From Sphingomonadaceae bacterium (GTDB lineage: Bacteria > Pseudomonadota > Alphaproteobacteria > Sphingomonadales > Sphingomonadaceae), in assembly GCA_021732525.1 (NCBI GenBank), contig JAKFUU010000014.1:1-58099 (forward strand): DNA of 58,099 bases, read 5' to 3'. Positions 1 through 8,785 of the stretch are shown piece by piece. A program made the position numbers and the translations under genes. The notes under the pieces are model-generated. The model worked only from the letters and a program-made list of their open reading frames with translations, was not told the origin of the DNA and ran no database searches. Each line of letters opens with the position of its first letter. Position 1 is the stretch's first letter.

Positions 1-19
1 CCCCCGCAGAGGCCGCAAA

Positions 20-55
20 ACAAGCTCTATCGGGGCATGCCCCGATAGAGCTTGT
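20..55. repeat. 36-bp perfect palindrome
   Basis: The two halves are exact reverse complements, with an 18-bp arm on each side and no spacer (arm begins ACAAGCTCTATC). It could fold as a strong hairpin, but no T-run follows on either strand, so it does not look like a normal intrinsic terminator. The downstream CTTGTCATCCC resembles the edges of the other REP-like repeats in this window. It lies about 120 bp beyond the stop of the minus-strand gene at 177-785, so it could still protect or end that transcript. Confidence 0.75.
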
Positions 56-176
56 CATCCCTTCAACCATCAAGCATTTAACAGGAGGACTCTATCTCTG
101 AATGGTAACAAGTTGGGGTGCACGTCACCACGAAGGTATCCCCCCGGTGGGTAGGTGGCATTTGAGAGGGGCCCCA

Positions 177-785
177 TCAAGATTTATTGATAAGGGCAGC
201 AATCTGCTCCACGCAAGCAACGTCGTGCTGCTCAACGGCAGTGATATATCGGGCAAAAGTTCGTTTCCACATGCCTTTGGGGCGTTCAAATCCTGCGTCT
301 AATCCTTGTGTCCCGCCGATCCTAAGCTGGGCGCGAAAGAGCTTCTCAAACGGTCTGTCAAATCGACTCAACCGCTCGACGCGATAGGCCAATCCTAGAG
401 CATTGCGTCCAGCAAAGCGTTGTTCGCCGGGTGGCAGGTGAAGGACGCGAACTCGCTGGCCTGTCACCGGACACCGCATCCACCACCGCCGTCCGCCAAA
501 GTGCTGTAGCGACGATGTGAGCGCGATTACCTGCTGCATTGGCTTTAGGTTGCCGTTTGGAGTCGTAATCCTAAAGCGCAATATGAGCCGTGCAGTTGCC
601 GCCTCGCGCAAATCTAGGCGGAATCGAAGCGTTCCGATAGCGTTGTCCACGCCGTGCCAATTGACCGCACCGTATCCTGCTTGCCCCTCTCGAATAGGTG
701 CCAGCCGCATAATCCATGCAAGATCAAGCGTGATGCAATCACCCACTAATGGCGTGTCGCTATGTCGTGGACGGATATTGCCCAT
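177..785 (-). CDS. Uncharacterised 202-aa protein, degenerate zinc-ribbon-like family
   Basis: I do not know a function. The ATG at 785 opens a 202-residue soluble protein with no signal peptide or membrane segment. Residues about 115-160 contain FGGRRWWMRCPVTGQRVRVL followed by a FAGRNALGLAYR segment. From memory this matches the layout of conserved hypothetical proteins in sphingomonads in which paired cysteines (CPxC, FxCRxC) form a metal-binding knuckle. Here only one of those cysteines remains, so metal binding is probably lost. It sits immediately downstream of the 3' end of tRNA-Lys, a common integration site, and has no gene partner in the window. It could be accessory DNA. The long reading frame and its conserved-looking core make it more likely real than chance. 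Confidence 0.6.
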   Translation of the reverse strand: MGNIRPRHSDTPLVGDCITLDLAWIMRLAPIREGQAGYGAVNWHGVDNAIGTLRFRLDLREAATARLILRFRITTPNGNLKPMQQVIALTSSLQHFGGRRWWMRCPVTGQRVRVLHLPPGEQRFAGRNALGLAYRVERLSRFDRPFEKLFRAQLRIGGTQGLDAGFERPKGMWKRTFARYITAVEQHDVACVEQIAALINKS

Positions 786-928
786 CGAAATACCTCGTGT
801 CAGTTTGTGCCCAAATCATGTGGCAAATTCGCAATTGGCGATGATACACCGCCTGATTGCTATCTGATTGCTAATGGACAATTATGCAAGTCCGGCAATT
901 GCAATATCTCGTTAAGCCATTGAAATAA

Positions 929-1004
929 TGGTGAGCCCTGCTGGATTCGAACCAGCGACCTACTGATTAAAAGTCAGTTGCTCTACCGACTGAGCTAAGG
1001 GCCC
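929..1004 (-). tRNA. tRNA-Lys (anticodon TTT)
   Basis: The minus strand starts GGGCCCTTAGCTCAG and folds into a full cloverleaf of 76 nt. The anticodon arm is ACTGA-CTTTTAA-TCAGT, giving anticodon TTT. The T arm contains GGTTCGAATCC, and the acceptor stem pairs GGGCCCT with AGGGCTC (one G-T pair). CCA is encoded at 929-931. The gene reads towards the uncharacterised gene at 177-785. Confidence 0.97.
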
Positions 1005-1046
1005 CAACCGGCGGAACGATGCCCGCCCTGTTTGAGAGCGCTTCCC

Positions 1047-1574
1047 CTAGTTGGCTGCGCGCATTGGGTCAAGCCGATTTGCGCGATTAATGCGGGTGAA
1101 TAGATGTTTTATCCGCATTCCGCTAATCGGATCGCGCCAGTTTGCGGCTATTTTGCGGGCGGGTTGCAAGACAAAGCGCCGGCGCTGCATTTCTGGATGC
1201 GGAATCTGAAGGCTTTCACCGCGCCCCGCATAAACACCGCCCGACCATAAGATAATATCCAGATCTAAAATGCGGGTGCGCCATTTTTGGCCAGCACGGC
1301 GCCTGCCAAAATGCGCTTCCAATGACTTTAACCGCTTCAGCAACATGGGCGGCGGCAGCGGGGTGAGGATGATCGCGGCGGCGTTGGCATAGGCGCGCTG
1401 GGACGGGCCGATCGGCCTGCTGGTTATAATCGACGACGCTGCGTATAAAGCAATATCGGTCATTTCGAGCGCGTCAAAGGCGTGGGCAACTATCCTGACC
1501 GGCGAACCCAGTGAATGATGACGCTGATTTGATCCCAGGGCGATGAGATAGAGATATTCGCTTGCCGCGGCCAT
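1047..1574 (-). CDS. folK: 2-amino-4-hydroxy-6-hydroxymethyldihydropteridine pyrophosphokinase
   Basis: HPPK transfers pyrophosphate from ATP to 6-hydroxymethyl-7,8-dihydropterin in folate synthesis. The 175-residue protein begins with the family GSN motif (residues 14-16). It carries the RTRILDLDIILW block at about 99-110, where Asp104 and Asp106 would bind the two magnesium ions, followed by IPHPEMQRRRFVL. Length fits the family. The start at 1574 gives an N-terminus that leads directly into the first strand (YLYLIALGSN). Other folate genes such as folB or folP are not adjacent. It is a single gene between tRNA-Lys and an L,D-transpeptidase. Confidence 0.93.
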   Translation of the reverse strand: MAAASEYLYLIALGSNQRHHSLGSPVRIVAHAFDALEMTDIALYAASSIITSRPIGPSQRAYANAAAIILTPLPPPMLLKRLKSLEAHFGRRRAGQKWRTRILDLDIILWSGGVYAGRGESLQIPHPEMQRRRFVLQPARKIAANWRDPISGMRIKHLFTRINRANRLDPMRAAN

Positions 1575-1623
1575 TTGCGCGCATTACCGGCTTATTTGAT
1601 TGGTGGGAATGATTAATTCGCGC

Positions 1624-2157
1624 TTAATTGCGGTATATTTCGGGAAGCCAATTGCGGGTTACCAAAACCTTGTCGCCAACGCGCACATTACCGAAAAGTT
1701 TGCGGGCAAAGGCAACCGGAATGCCGATGCAGCCATGCGTCGCCGCTTCATCATTCACTTCGGCTCCATGGATGGCCACACCCTGCCATGTTAGCCGCAA
1801 ATTATAAGGCATGGGGGCGTTATCATAGCTGCTTGAATAATGATCGGCATCTTTCTCGAGGACCGGGAATGTGCCGGTTGGCGTGGCGTAGTTTTCCCAG
1901 CCACGCGTGATCACCGCGCGCGCTATTTCTACGCCGCCGCGGTAAACGTAAAGCTGCTCTTCTTCCAAATCGACCACGATTTGCGCTGATCCTTTGGGCG
2001 CGCCCGTTTCGTCCCAAAAATAATCGCCATAATAAAGCGGTGCATCAAGCTGCGCTACCATCGTGACTTGCGGCGCGGCGATGGCCGCCGAGGTTACAAA
2101 AGCGCACAGCGCCAGCGGGGCAAGCAAAAGCCGAATTGCAATGGGTTTACATGCCAT
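1624..2157 (-). CDS. Exported L,D-transpeptidase (YkuD domain)
   Basis: Enzymes of this family form 3-3 peptidoglycan cross-links or attach proteins to peptidoglycan in the periplasm. The chosen ATG at 2157 has AAGGTGGA 6-9 nt upstream and gives a 177-residue protein with a clear signal peptide (IAIRLLLAPLALCAFVTSAA). A longer in-frame start at 2229 would put 24 residues before the signal and is unlikely. The catalytic block is AIHGAEVNDEAATHGCIGIP: His130, His141 and nucleophile Cys143. The YkuD domain covers about residues 57-167 and there is no separate peptidoglycan-binding domain. The exact in vivo role (cross-linking or other) cannot be read from the sequence. Confidence 0.9.
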   Translation of the reverse strand: MACKPIAIRLLLAPLALCAFVTSAAIAAPQVTMVAQLDAPLYYGDYFWDETGAPKGSAQIVVDLEEEQLYVYRGGVEIARAVITRGWENYATPTGTFPVLEKDADHYSSSYDNAPMPYNLRLTWQGVAIHGAEVNDEAATHGCIGIPVAFARKLFGNVRVGDKVLVTRNWLPEIYRN

Positions 2158-2314
2158 GTCTTCCACCTTTCTCATCAACCCGCAATCTTTTGCAAAAGGC
2201 ATCAAAGAGCGCCAGTGCGCCAAAATCATTGTCCCAAAGCGAGACAGTCATTAGCATAATAGTAAGGATATCTGGAGCGATTTTGTTAACGCTTCATTCC
2301 GCCCGGCATTGCGA

Positions 2315-3178
2315 TTAATCGTCGGTCAATCGCCCGTAAAGCTGTGGCCGCCGGTCGCGGAAAAAACCCATCGATGCGCGGTGCAGCCGGGCCTTATCCA
2401 GATCGAAGCTGGCGATCATGATCCCGGTTTCGCTATCATCCAAATCGCAGACGATATCGCCCCATTCGTTGGTGATAAAGCTGGTGCCATAGAAATTTTG
2501 CGGCGGCCCGCCATGGTCATTCTCCGCGCCGACCCGGTTGACCGCGATCACCGGCATGCAGTTGGACACCGCATGACCCACCATCGCCCGGCGCCACATA
2601 TGCCGTGTATCGAGCGTATCATCCTGCGGCTCGGCGCCGATTGCGGTGGGATAGAATAGCAATTCCGCGCCCATTAACGCCATGGCGCGCGCGCATTCGG
2701 GATACCATTGGTCCCAGCATATGCCAACACCGATCCGCACGCCAAACACATCCCAAACCTTAAATCCGCTATTGCCGGGGCGGAAATAATATTTCTCCTG
2801 ATATCCGGGGCCGTCGGGAATGTGGCTCTTTCGATAGACTCCGATAATTTCGCCGTCGGCGTCAATCATCGCCAGCGCGTTGTAAAAATGCGGGCCATCG
2901 CGTTCAAAAAAGCTCGTCGGGATTGCCACGCCCAGCTTTCTGGCAAGCTTGGCCATCGCCAAAACCGATGGATGTTCCAGCGCGGGCCGCGCGAGGGCAA
3001 AATGTGCCTCAAGCTGGGTTTTGCAGAAATAGGGACCGGAAAATAGTTCGGGCGGAAGAATGATTTGCGCGCCGCCCGCCGCCGCCTTTTCCACCAGCGC
3101 GCCGACCGATGCGATATTTTCTGCCTCGCTTCCCATCAAAGGGAGTTGCAGCGCCGCGACGGTAATGCTGCGATTCAT
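2315..3178 (-). CDS. aguB: N-carbamoylputrescine amidohydrolase
   Basis: This nitrilase-superfamily enzyme hydrolyses N-carbamoylputrescine to putrescine, ammonia and CO2. The 287-residue protein shows the Glu-Lys-Cys triad: Glu44 in LPPELF, Lys117 in YRKSHIPDGPGYQEKYYF, and Cys154 in GVGICWDQWYPE. The KSHIPDGPGYQEKYYF stretch is typical of the AguB branch rather than of general amidases. The start at 3178 lies 4 bp after the stop of the methyltransferase-like gene, so the two are probably co-transcribed with aguA, which supplies its substrate. Together they would form the second route to putrescine, via agmatine. Confidence 0.95.
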   Translation of the reverse strand: MNRSITVAALQLPLMGSEAENIASVGALVEKAAAGGAQIILPPELFSGPYFCKTQLEAHFALARPALEHPSVLAMAKLARKLGVAIPTSFFERDGPHFYNALAMIDADGEIIGVYRKSHIPDGPGYQEKYYFRPGNSGFKVWDVFGVRIGVGICWDQWYPECARAMALMGAELLFYPTAIGAEPQDDTLDTRHMWRRAMVGHAVSNCMPVIAVNRVGAENDHGGPPQNFYGTSFITNEWGDIVCDLDDSETGIMIASFDLDKARLHRASMGFFRDRRPQLYGRLTDD

Positions 3179-3182
3179 GCCT

Positions 3183-4049
3183 TTACGGGCGCTTTCTGAA
3201 CAGCAAGGTCATCCGGTCCGATTCGCCGATCGCTTGATATTTCGCGTCATTTTCGGGGTCGCCCTCGCGCGTGGGGGGAAGGGTCCAAACGCCGCCGGGA
3301 TAATCTTTTGTGTCCTTTGGATTGGCATTAATTTCGGACGCGCTGACCAGTTCGAAACCATTCAATTCAAACAGAGCAACCACATCCTTCTGGCGCAAAT
3401 AGCCTTTTGATCCGTCGGACCAGGCATAGGCGGCGTTACTATTGGCACGGTGCTGCTCAACGCCGATCATCCCGTCATCTTTTAATATTTTATGCAGATT
3501 TTGTAGCTCGTTATCCGCCCGGTTGCCGTTCAGCATACCGTGCATCGACCGAAAAATCACGATCCGGTCGATCTGACCAACCAATTCTGCGGGCAGTTCA
3601 TCACTTTCAAAAGCACCGATTGTTTTGGCATCTACGCCGGTCCAGCCAGCGGCTTGCCCCGGGAAGCGTTCGGGCCAGCCTTTGGTGGCGGCTTCGCGGG
3701 CGCGGTTGTTAAAAGTTAACGTTGCGCTATCGGGGCCGATGGCGAGATATTTCCCCGATGTGGCAAGATAGGGGATCAGGATTTTGGTGAACCAGCCGCC
3801 GCCTGGCGAATATTCGGCAACGGTCATATTCGCTTTCATTTGAAAAAAGGCGAGCGTTTCGGCAGGGTGGCGATATTTATCGCGCGCGGCATCATCTTTG
3901 CGGCTTTCAGCGCTTAATATCGGCGTCAGCGCCGGATCAACCGATAGAGCGGCGGTCTTCTGCTCACCTTTGGTTTGGGCCGTGACGCCGCTTGGGTACA
4001 GCGATAAGGCAATGATGGCGGTTAAGGCAAATTTCGCGGTGCTTTTCAT
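3183..4049 (-). CDS. Exported SAM-methyltransferase-fold protein
   Basis: The 288-residue product has an N-terminal signal peptide (KFALTAIIALSLYPSGVTAQ) and then a class I methyltransferase fold. The SAM-binding motif I is recognisable as VAEYSPGGGWFTKIL at about residue 95-110. It resembles the family usually annotated as predicted methyltransferases (COG4798). A periplasmic location is hard to reconcile with SAM use, so the fold may have another job; no substrate can be named. It lies between aguA (66 bp upstream) and aguB (4 bp downstream) on the same strand, so expression with agmatine breakdown is likely even if the chemistry is unrelated. Confidence 0.82.
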   Translation of the reverse strand: MKSTAKFALTAIIALSLYPSGVTAQTKGEQKTAALSVDPALTPILSAESRKDDAARDKYRHPAETLAFFQMKANMTVAEYSPGGGWFTKILIPYLATSGKYLAIGPDSATLTFNNRAREAATKGWPERFPGQAAGWTGVDAKTIGAFESDELPAELVGQIDRIVIFRSMHGMLNGNRADNELQNLHKILKDDGMIGVEQHRANSNAAYAWSDGSKGYLRQKDVVALFELNGFELVSASEINANPKDTKDYPGGVWTLPPTREGDPENDAKYQAIGESDRMTLLFRKRP

Positions 4050-4115
4050 GGGGGGATGCTCCTGCTTTTGGGGTTTGTCTTGTTATGGCGGCTCGCAAGC
4101 ATTTTGCCAAGCGGT

Positions 4116-5096
4116 TCAAAGCGGATTTTGCTGGCTGGAACAATGAAAGCTACCGCCGCCCGATAGCACCGCGTCGGCGCGCAGACCGATAATGCGCCGG
4201 CCGGGAAATAAGGGCTCAAATGCCATCAACGCGGCTTCGTCATATTTGCTGCCATAGGTCGGAACCACGACGACGCTGTTGCCGATATAGAAATTCATAT
4301 AGCTGGCGGGAACGGCCGCGCCACCTTGTTCAAAACGGCCAACCGAGGGCAGGGCAGTGACCTTACATCCAAAGGCATCGGCTCTGGCCCGTGCATCATC
4401 ATAGACGGCTCGATTCGGATCATCGGCATCGCGCGCCGCCGGAATGACAAGATGGCCGGGGGCGACAAAACGCGCCAGATTATCAACATGCCCGTCGGTA
4501 TGGTCATTGGCGAGCCCGTCACCGAGCCATAGCGTGCGTTCGATGCCCAGATCGCGCCGCAGCCGTTCTTCAATCTGCGCCCGGCCCAGCGCGGGGTTTC
4601 GGTTGGGGTTGAGCAGGCAATCGGTGGTGGTTACCGCCAATCCCTCGCCGTCGACATCGATCGATCCGCCCTCCAGCACCCAATCGCAATCGGTGACCAT
4701 CAAGCCCGATGCTTCGGCGAGCGAGCGGCCGATGGTTTGATCGCCATCAAAGTTGAACCGCCGGCCCCATCCGTTAAAGCCGAAATTGCGGGCGATACGG
4801 TTCATGCCATCGGTGACGATAATCGCGCCGGTATCGCGCAGCCAAATATCGCCAATATGGCGTTCCTCAACGATAACGCCGCTTTCGGTCAAATCATGCG
4901 CAGTTTCGGCGGCGGCGGGTGACCCGCAAATCAGGTGAACCTGCTCGCCCTTTCCGCCATCGTGAACCGCGTTGGCAAAGGCGGCAATTTGACGCTGCGC
5001 GGCTTGAAAGGGTTCCTCCCAATGGCCCCAAAAGCTTGGAAAGCCGATCCACACCGCCGCATGCGGTGCCCATTCGGCGGGCATTCGTAAGGTCAT
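4116..5096 (-). CDS. aguA: Agmatine deiminase
   Basis: Agmatine deiminase converts agmatine to N-carbamoylputrescine and ammonia. The 326-residue protein starts RMPAEWAPHAAVWIGFP, the family N-terminus. It contains IWLRDTGAIIV and EGGSIDVDGEG motifs and the active-site cysteine near the end (GGGSFHCSSQQ, Cys319). It belongs to the pentein, or guanidine-modifying, fold. It is 23 bp after the M28 peptidase gene and heads the aguA-methyltransferase-aguB group. No arginine decarboxylase is present in the window, so the source of agmatine is unknown. Confidence 0.95.
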   Translation of the reverse strand: MTLRMPAEWAPHAAVWIGFPSFWGHWEEPFQAAQRQIAAFANAVHDGGKGEQVHLICGSPAAAETAHDLTESGVIVEERHIGDIWLRDTGAIIVTDGMNRIARNFGFNGWGRRFNFDGDQTIGRSLAEASGLMVTDCDWVLEGGSIDVDGEGLAVTTTDCLLNPNRNPALGRAQIEERLRRDLGIERTLWLGDGLANDHTDGHVDNLARFVAPGHLVIPAARDADDPNRAVYDDARARADAFGCKVTALPSVGRFEQGGAAVPASYMNFYIGNSVVVVPTYGSKYDEAALMAFEPLFPGRRIIGLRADAVLSGGGSFHCSSQQNPL

Positions 5097-5119
5097 AAAT
5101 GGGTTTCCTGATTCGCGCC

Positions 5120-6790
5120 CTATTTCCCTTTCCGGCTGGCATCACGAATGGCGCGAAATTCATCGCCATCCACCCAATTGGGCCAAGTATCGCTCATCGC
5201 CAGCATTCGGCCGACACGATAGTACAGCCGCAAATCCGCCATTGCGCCCGACCAATCCCATTTGGGATCATATTCGTCGCTGGGGGCGTGATAGCGATTT
5301 TCCTCATAATCGGCGGCGGCCTTCGCTGCGGCTTCCTTTCCGCCGGTGACGAGGTCGTCCCCGCCTTCAACATACATCATGGGAACGCCCAGCTTGGCAA
5401 AGCTGAAATGATCCGAGCGATAGTAAAATCCTTTTTCCGGTGTCGGTTCCGCATCGGGCATCCGCCTTTCTGCCTTGGCCGCCGCATTTAGAAAATCATC
5501 AAGCTGCGATTTTCCTTTGCCGATGACCGTGATATTTTTGGCTGGCCCCGCGAGCGACAGAGCATCCATGTTTACGCCGCCGGCGGTTTGCGCCAGCGGA
5601 TAAATGGGGTTTTCGGCATAATATTTTGATCCCAACAAACCCGATTCTTCCGCCGTTACTGCCAGAAATACCACGCTACGTTCGGGCGCGCCCTGCGCCT
5701 TAAATGCCTGCGCCAACGCAACCAGCCCGGCAGAGCCGGTAGCATTATCAACGGCGCCGTTGCAGATATCATCGCCCGCCACCGGTTTGCAACGGCCCAA
5801 ATGATCCCAATGTGCGCTGTAAAGCACATATTCTTGGGGCCGTTTTGTGCCTTTTAGGATGCCAATGACATTCTTCGAATTTTTATCCGCCAGATCATTG
5901 TCAAATTGAACCGATGCCTTCAGGTTAAGGTTTATCGCCTTAAAGCCCTTTTTCTTGGCACCCGCCAATGCCGCGGCCATATCAACCCCAGCGGTAGCAA
6001 ATATCTTTTTCGCCGCAGCATTTTGAATCCAGCCATTGCCAACGGTTTGATCCGCCCCTTTATTCTTTGATTTTGCCAGAAATTGCGTTCCCGTCCAGCT
6101 TGATTCGACGACATTCCAGCCATAAGCGGCGGGCGCGGTATCGTGGATGATCAAGGCCGCCGCCGCCCCTTGGCGCGCCGCTTCTTCATATTTATAGGTC
6201 CATCGGCCATAATAAGTCATCGCTTTGCCGCCAAAGTCACCTTTCAGGCTGTCGGTGCCAAAATCAGGATCGTTGATCAGGATCAGGACGGTCTTGCCTT
6301 TCACATCAACGCCGGCATAATCATTCCAGCCCTTTTCCGGCGCATTGACGCCGTAGCCGACAAACACAATGTCGCTGCCCGCAATTTTGGACTGCGCCGT
6401 TTCTCGGTAGCTGCCGATTACAAAATCGGTGCCATATTTGAAATCGAGCCCCGGACCATCGGCCATGATTCGCAGCGAAGAAACATTTTTGGCGGTGATT
6501 TCAAGCAACGGCACATCTTGAAACCAGCTGCCATTTTTGCCGCCCGGCGCAAGCCCCGCCGTCTTAAATTTTTCGACCAGATAGGCGGTGGTTTTTTCCT
6601 CCCCCGCGCTGCCGGGCGCGCGGCCTTCATAGGCATCGCTGGATAATGTTTGGGTTACCTCCTTCATCGTCGCTTCGGAAATTTCCGGAACGGTAACTTC
6701 GGGTAGCGCCGCTGTATCGGCAGCTTTATCGGCGCCGGTGCAAGCATTCAGGATGAATAACGGCATCAATGCCAGGCGGATCAAACGCAT
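5120..6790 (-). CDS. M28-family metallopeptidase lipoprotein with PA domain
   Basis: This is a probable zinc aminopeptidase of the cell envelope. The ATG at 6790 has GGGAGAG upstream and gives a 556-residue protein with a lipobox-like signal (LMPLFILNACTG), so Cys16 or so would be lipidated. An upstream in-frame start at 6898 would run across the rpsD terminator and is rejected. A protease-associated (PA) insert occupies roughly residues 120-270. The M28 catalytic part then shows SAHWDHLG, GAVDNATGSAG, TAEESGLLGS and RSDHFSF, which supply the two-zinc ligands and catalytic Glu. The aguA start follows its stop by 23 bp. Substrate unknown. Confidence 0.9.
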   Translation of the reverse strand: MRLIRLALMPLFILNACTGADKAADTAALPEVTVPEISEATMKEVTQTLSSDAYEGRAPGSAGEEKTTAYLVEKFKTAGLAPGGKNGSWFQDVPLLEITAKNVSSLRIMADGPGLDFKYGTDFVIGSYRETAQSKIAGSDIVFVGYGVNAPEKGWNDYAGVDVKGKTVLILINDPDFGTDSLKGDFGGKAMTYYGRWTYKYEEAARQGAAAALIIHDTAPAAYGWNVVESSWTGTQFLAKSKNKGADQTVGNGWIQNAAAKKIFATAGVDMAAALAGAKKKGFKAINLNLKASVQFDNDLADKNSKNVIGILKGTKRPQEYVLYSAHWDHLGRCKPVAGDDICNGAVDNATGSAGLVALAQAFKAQGAPERSVVFLAVTAEESGLLGSKYYAENPIYPLAQTAGGVNMDALSLAGPAKNITVIGKGKSQLDDFLNAAAKAERRMPDAEPTPEKGFYYRSDHFSFAKLGVPMMYVEGGDDLVTGGKEAAAKAAADYEENRYHAPSDEYDPKWDWSGAMADLRLYYRVGRMLAMSDTWPNWVDGDEFRAIRDASRKGK

Positions 6791-6854
6791 TCTTAACTCT
6801 CCCGCAAAATTATTCATTCTATCTGGCAGAGCGCAGGCGAGCTGGCAAGCGCAC

Positions 6855-6878
6855 AAAAAAGGCGGCCCGAAAGCCGCC
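6855..6878 (-). terminator. Intrinsic terminator of rpsD
   Basis: On the minus strand this reads GGCGGC, loop TTTCGG, GCCGCC and then TTTTTT. The stem is perfect and GC-rich and the U-tract follows directly. It lies 24 nt after the rpsD stop and before the M28 peptidase start, so it separates the two transcription units. Confidence 0.92.
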
Positions 6879-6901
6879 CCTTTCGATAATATCTGCAACG
6901 C

Positions 6902-7516
6902 TTAGCGCGAATAAAATTCGACGACCAGATTGGGTTCCATCTTCACCGGATAAGGCACTTCATCCAGCGTGGGAATGCGAATGAAAGTAACCTTCGCATT
7001 GCCATCGGTTGCCACATATTCGGGAATATCGCGTTCCGCCAATCCTTGCGCTTCGATCACCAGCGCCATTTCGGTGGCCTTGGCGCTCAAACTAATTTCA
7101 TCGCTCACATCAATCTGACGGCTGGCGATATTGCATTTTGCGCCGTTAACGCGGACATGACCATGGCTGACCAGTTGGCGCGCGGCGAAGATAGTCGGCG
7201 CAAATTTCGCGCGATAGACCACCATGTCCAACCGGCGTTCGAGCAAGCCGATCAGATTCTGGCTGGTATCGCCCTTCATCCGCGATGCTTCGAAATAAGC
7301 GCGCTTAAATTGTTTTTCGGTGACATCGCCATAATAGCCCTTCAGCTTTTGTTTGGCGCGCAATTGAATGCCATAATCGGACAGCTTGCCTTTGCGGCGC
7401 TGGCCGTGCTGACCGGGGCCATATTCGCGCCGGTTAACAGGGGATTTGGGGCGGCCCCAGATATTTTCGCCCATACGGCGGTCGAGTTTATATTTTGATG
7501 CGGTACGCTTTGACAT
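6902..7516 (-). CDS. rpsD: 30S ribosomal protein S4
   Basis: S4 is a primary 16S rRNA-binding protein that starts 30S assembly. The 204-residue product has the expected N-terminus ([20 protein letters not shown]) and the central [20 protein letters not shown] and [10 protein letters not shown] of the S4 RNA-binding domain. The ATG at 7516 has AGGAG 9 nt upstream; the TTG two codons earlier is not needed. The gene is monocistronic here, as its terminator at 6855-6878 and divergent upstream neighbour show, and is not in an alpha operon. There is a stable hairpin in its leader. Confidence 0.98.
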   Translation of the reverse strand: MSKRTASKYKLDRRMGENIWGRPKSPVNRREYGPGQHGQRRKGKLSDYGIQLRAKQKLKGYYGDVTEKQFKRAYFEASRMKGDTSQNLIGLLERRLDMVVYRAKFAPTIFAARQLVSHGHVRVNGAKCNIASRQIDVSDEISLSAKATEMALVIEAQGLAERDIPEYVATDGNAKVTFIRIPTLDEVPYPVKMEPNLVVEFYSR

Positions 7517-7560
7517 GGCCAAAGACTCCTATAATTTGCGTTTCGTTTCTGCCCCGGATG

Positions 7561-7589
7561 CCGCACCATTAGACGCTATTCTAATGCGG
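7561..7589 (-). promoter_or_regulatory. Hairpin in the rpsD leader region
   Basis: CCGCA-CC-ATTAGA pairs with TCTAATGCGG around the loop CGCTAT, giving 11 bp with a 2-nt bulge. It lies 45-73 nt upstream of the rpsD ATG. It may be in the transcribed leader, where S4 autoregulation would act, but the promoter position is not known, so it may also be an operator or chance. The same DNA is upstream of the divergent chorismate mutase gene. Confidence 0.4.
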
Positions 7590-7718
7590 CCACCGCTTCA
7601 CCGGGGGTGCGGGGCCAATTGCGAAGGCGCGCCTATGGATGGCGCTTGCGCAAAAGTCAACCCAAAGGTCGCAACTTCATCTCGACAGAATGGCCGCAAG
7701 TTAATAGAGGCTCCCTTT

Positions 7719-8033
7719 ATGAGCGAAACAACAATATTATCTCCCGAAAATTGCAGCAATATGGCCGATGTCCGCGCGGGGGTCGATGCAACCGACATCG
7801 CGCTTGTGGCGCTGCTGGCACGCCGTTTCGCCTATATGGATGCCGCCGCGCGGATCAAGGATGATCGCGATACCGTGCGTGATGAAGCGCGCAAGGCCCA
7901 GGTGATTGCAAATGCTAAGGCGGAGGCGGAAAGGCTGGGCGCGCCGGCGGCGACCATTGAAGATATATGGGAAGGGTTGGTGGAAGCCTCGATCGCTCAT
8001 GAATTTGCGCGGTGGGATGAAATGCACCGCTAA
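7719..8033 (+). CDS. Chorismate mutase (AroQ type)
   Basis: Chorismate mutase converts chorismate to prephenate for phenylalanine and tyrosine synthesis. The 104-residue all-helical protein fits a monofunctional AroQ domain: DATDIALVALLARRFAYMDA, then IKDDRDTVRDEARKAQVI and a final helix with IAHEFARWDE. The ATG at 7719 has AGAGG about 12 nt upstream. A longer frame back to 7446 is antisense to rpsD and is rejected. The last four bases overlap the convergent trmJ end. No signal peptide is present, so it is cytoplasmic rather than the secreted AroQ form. Confidence 0.9.
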   Translation: MSETTILSPENCSNMADVRAGVDATDIALVALLARRFAYMDAAARIKDDRDTVRDEARKAQVIANAKAEAERLGAPAATIEDIWEGLVEASIAHEFARWDEMHR

Positions 8034-8785
8034 TCACCATTCGACCGAGCAGCGCCCTTACCTTTTTTCAACACATTCAATATCCCGCGCATGGTGCGCA
8101 CTTCGCCGCTGTTCCAGGCGGGTTTGGTGAGCAGATTGCGCAGCATTGCCATTGTCACCTCGCTGCGTTCGGGCGGAAAAAAATACCCCTTATGGTCCAG
8201 CATTTCGAAAAGCTGTGCAATCATTCCATCCAGCTCGCTTTGCTGCGCGGGCGGGCTTAATTCGATCTTTGGCGGGCTGGCAAGCTGCGCATTTTGTGCC
8301 TGCGTTTTCGACCATTCATAAGCGCATAAAATTACCGCTTGCGCCAAATTGAGCGAGCCAAATTCGGGGTTGATCGGCACGGTGATGATCGTGCGCGCCA
8401 TCGCCACTTCGTCCACCGCCAGCCCGGATCGTTCGGTGCCGAACAATATTGCGCTGCGCCCCGGCGATGTGACGATGGCTTTCGCCGCGGCCTGCGGGGT
8501 TAACACGGGCTTGGTCACCCCGCGGCGGCGCACCGTGGTTGCGTAAATATTCGGGATATCGGCAACTGCATCGGCGAGCGTGCCGAATATCTGCGCTTGC
8601 TCGATCACGATATCAGCGCCGGCGGATGTAGGTCCCGCCGCAGGGTTGGGCCAGCCATCGCGCGGGTTGACAATCCGTATTTCGGTCAGTCCAAAATTGA
8701 GCATCGCGCGCGCGGCTTTACCAATATTTTCCCCCAATTGCGGGCGGACGAGGATGATTATCGGATTGCGGGCGGTCTCACTCAC
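8030..8785 (-). CDS. trmJ: tRNA (cytidine/uridine-2'-O-)-methyltransferase, TrmJ type
   Basis: This SPOUT-class enzyme 2'-O-methylates position 32 of tRNA. The 251-residue protein has [20 protein letters not shown] at the start and the trefoil-knot motifs [10 protein letters not shown] and [17 protein letters not shown]-terminal extension (about residues 165-251) matches TrmJ rather than the shorter TrmL. Translation starts at GTG (8785), which overlaps the nrdR stop as GTGA, indicating translational coupling. Confidence 0.9.
   Translation of the reverse strand: MSETARNPIIILVRPQLGENIGKAARAMLNFGLTEIRIVNPRDGWPNPAAGPTSAGADIVIEQAQIFGTLADAVADIPNIYATTVRRRGVTKPVLTPQAAAKAIVTSPGRSAILFGTERSGLAVDEVAMARTIITVPINPEFGSLNLAQAVILCAYEWSKTQAQNAQLASPPKIELSPPAQQSELDGMIAQLFEMLDHKGYFFPPERSEVTMAMLRNLLTKPAWNSGEVRTMRGILNVLKKGKGAARSNGD

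Noticed and set aside
102-302. Possible 66-aa gene with an AGGAGG-like site upstream
   Set aside because: Spacing from the site is about 14 nt, and the frame overlaps the better-supported minus-strand gene at 177-785.
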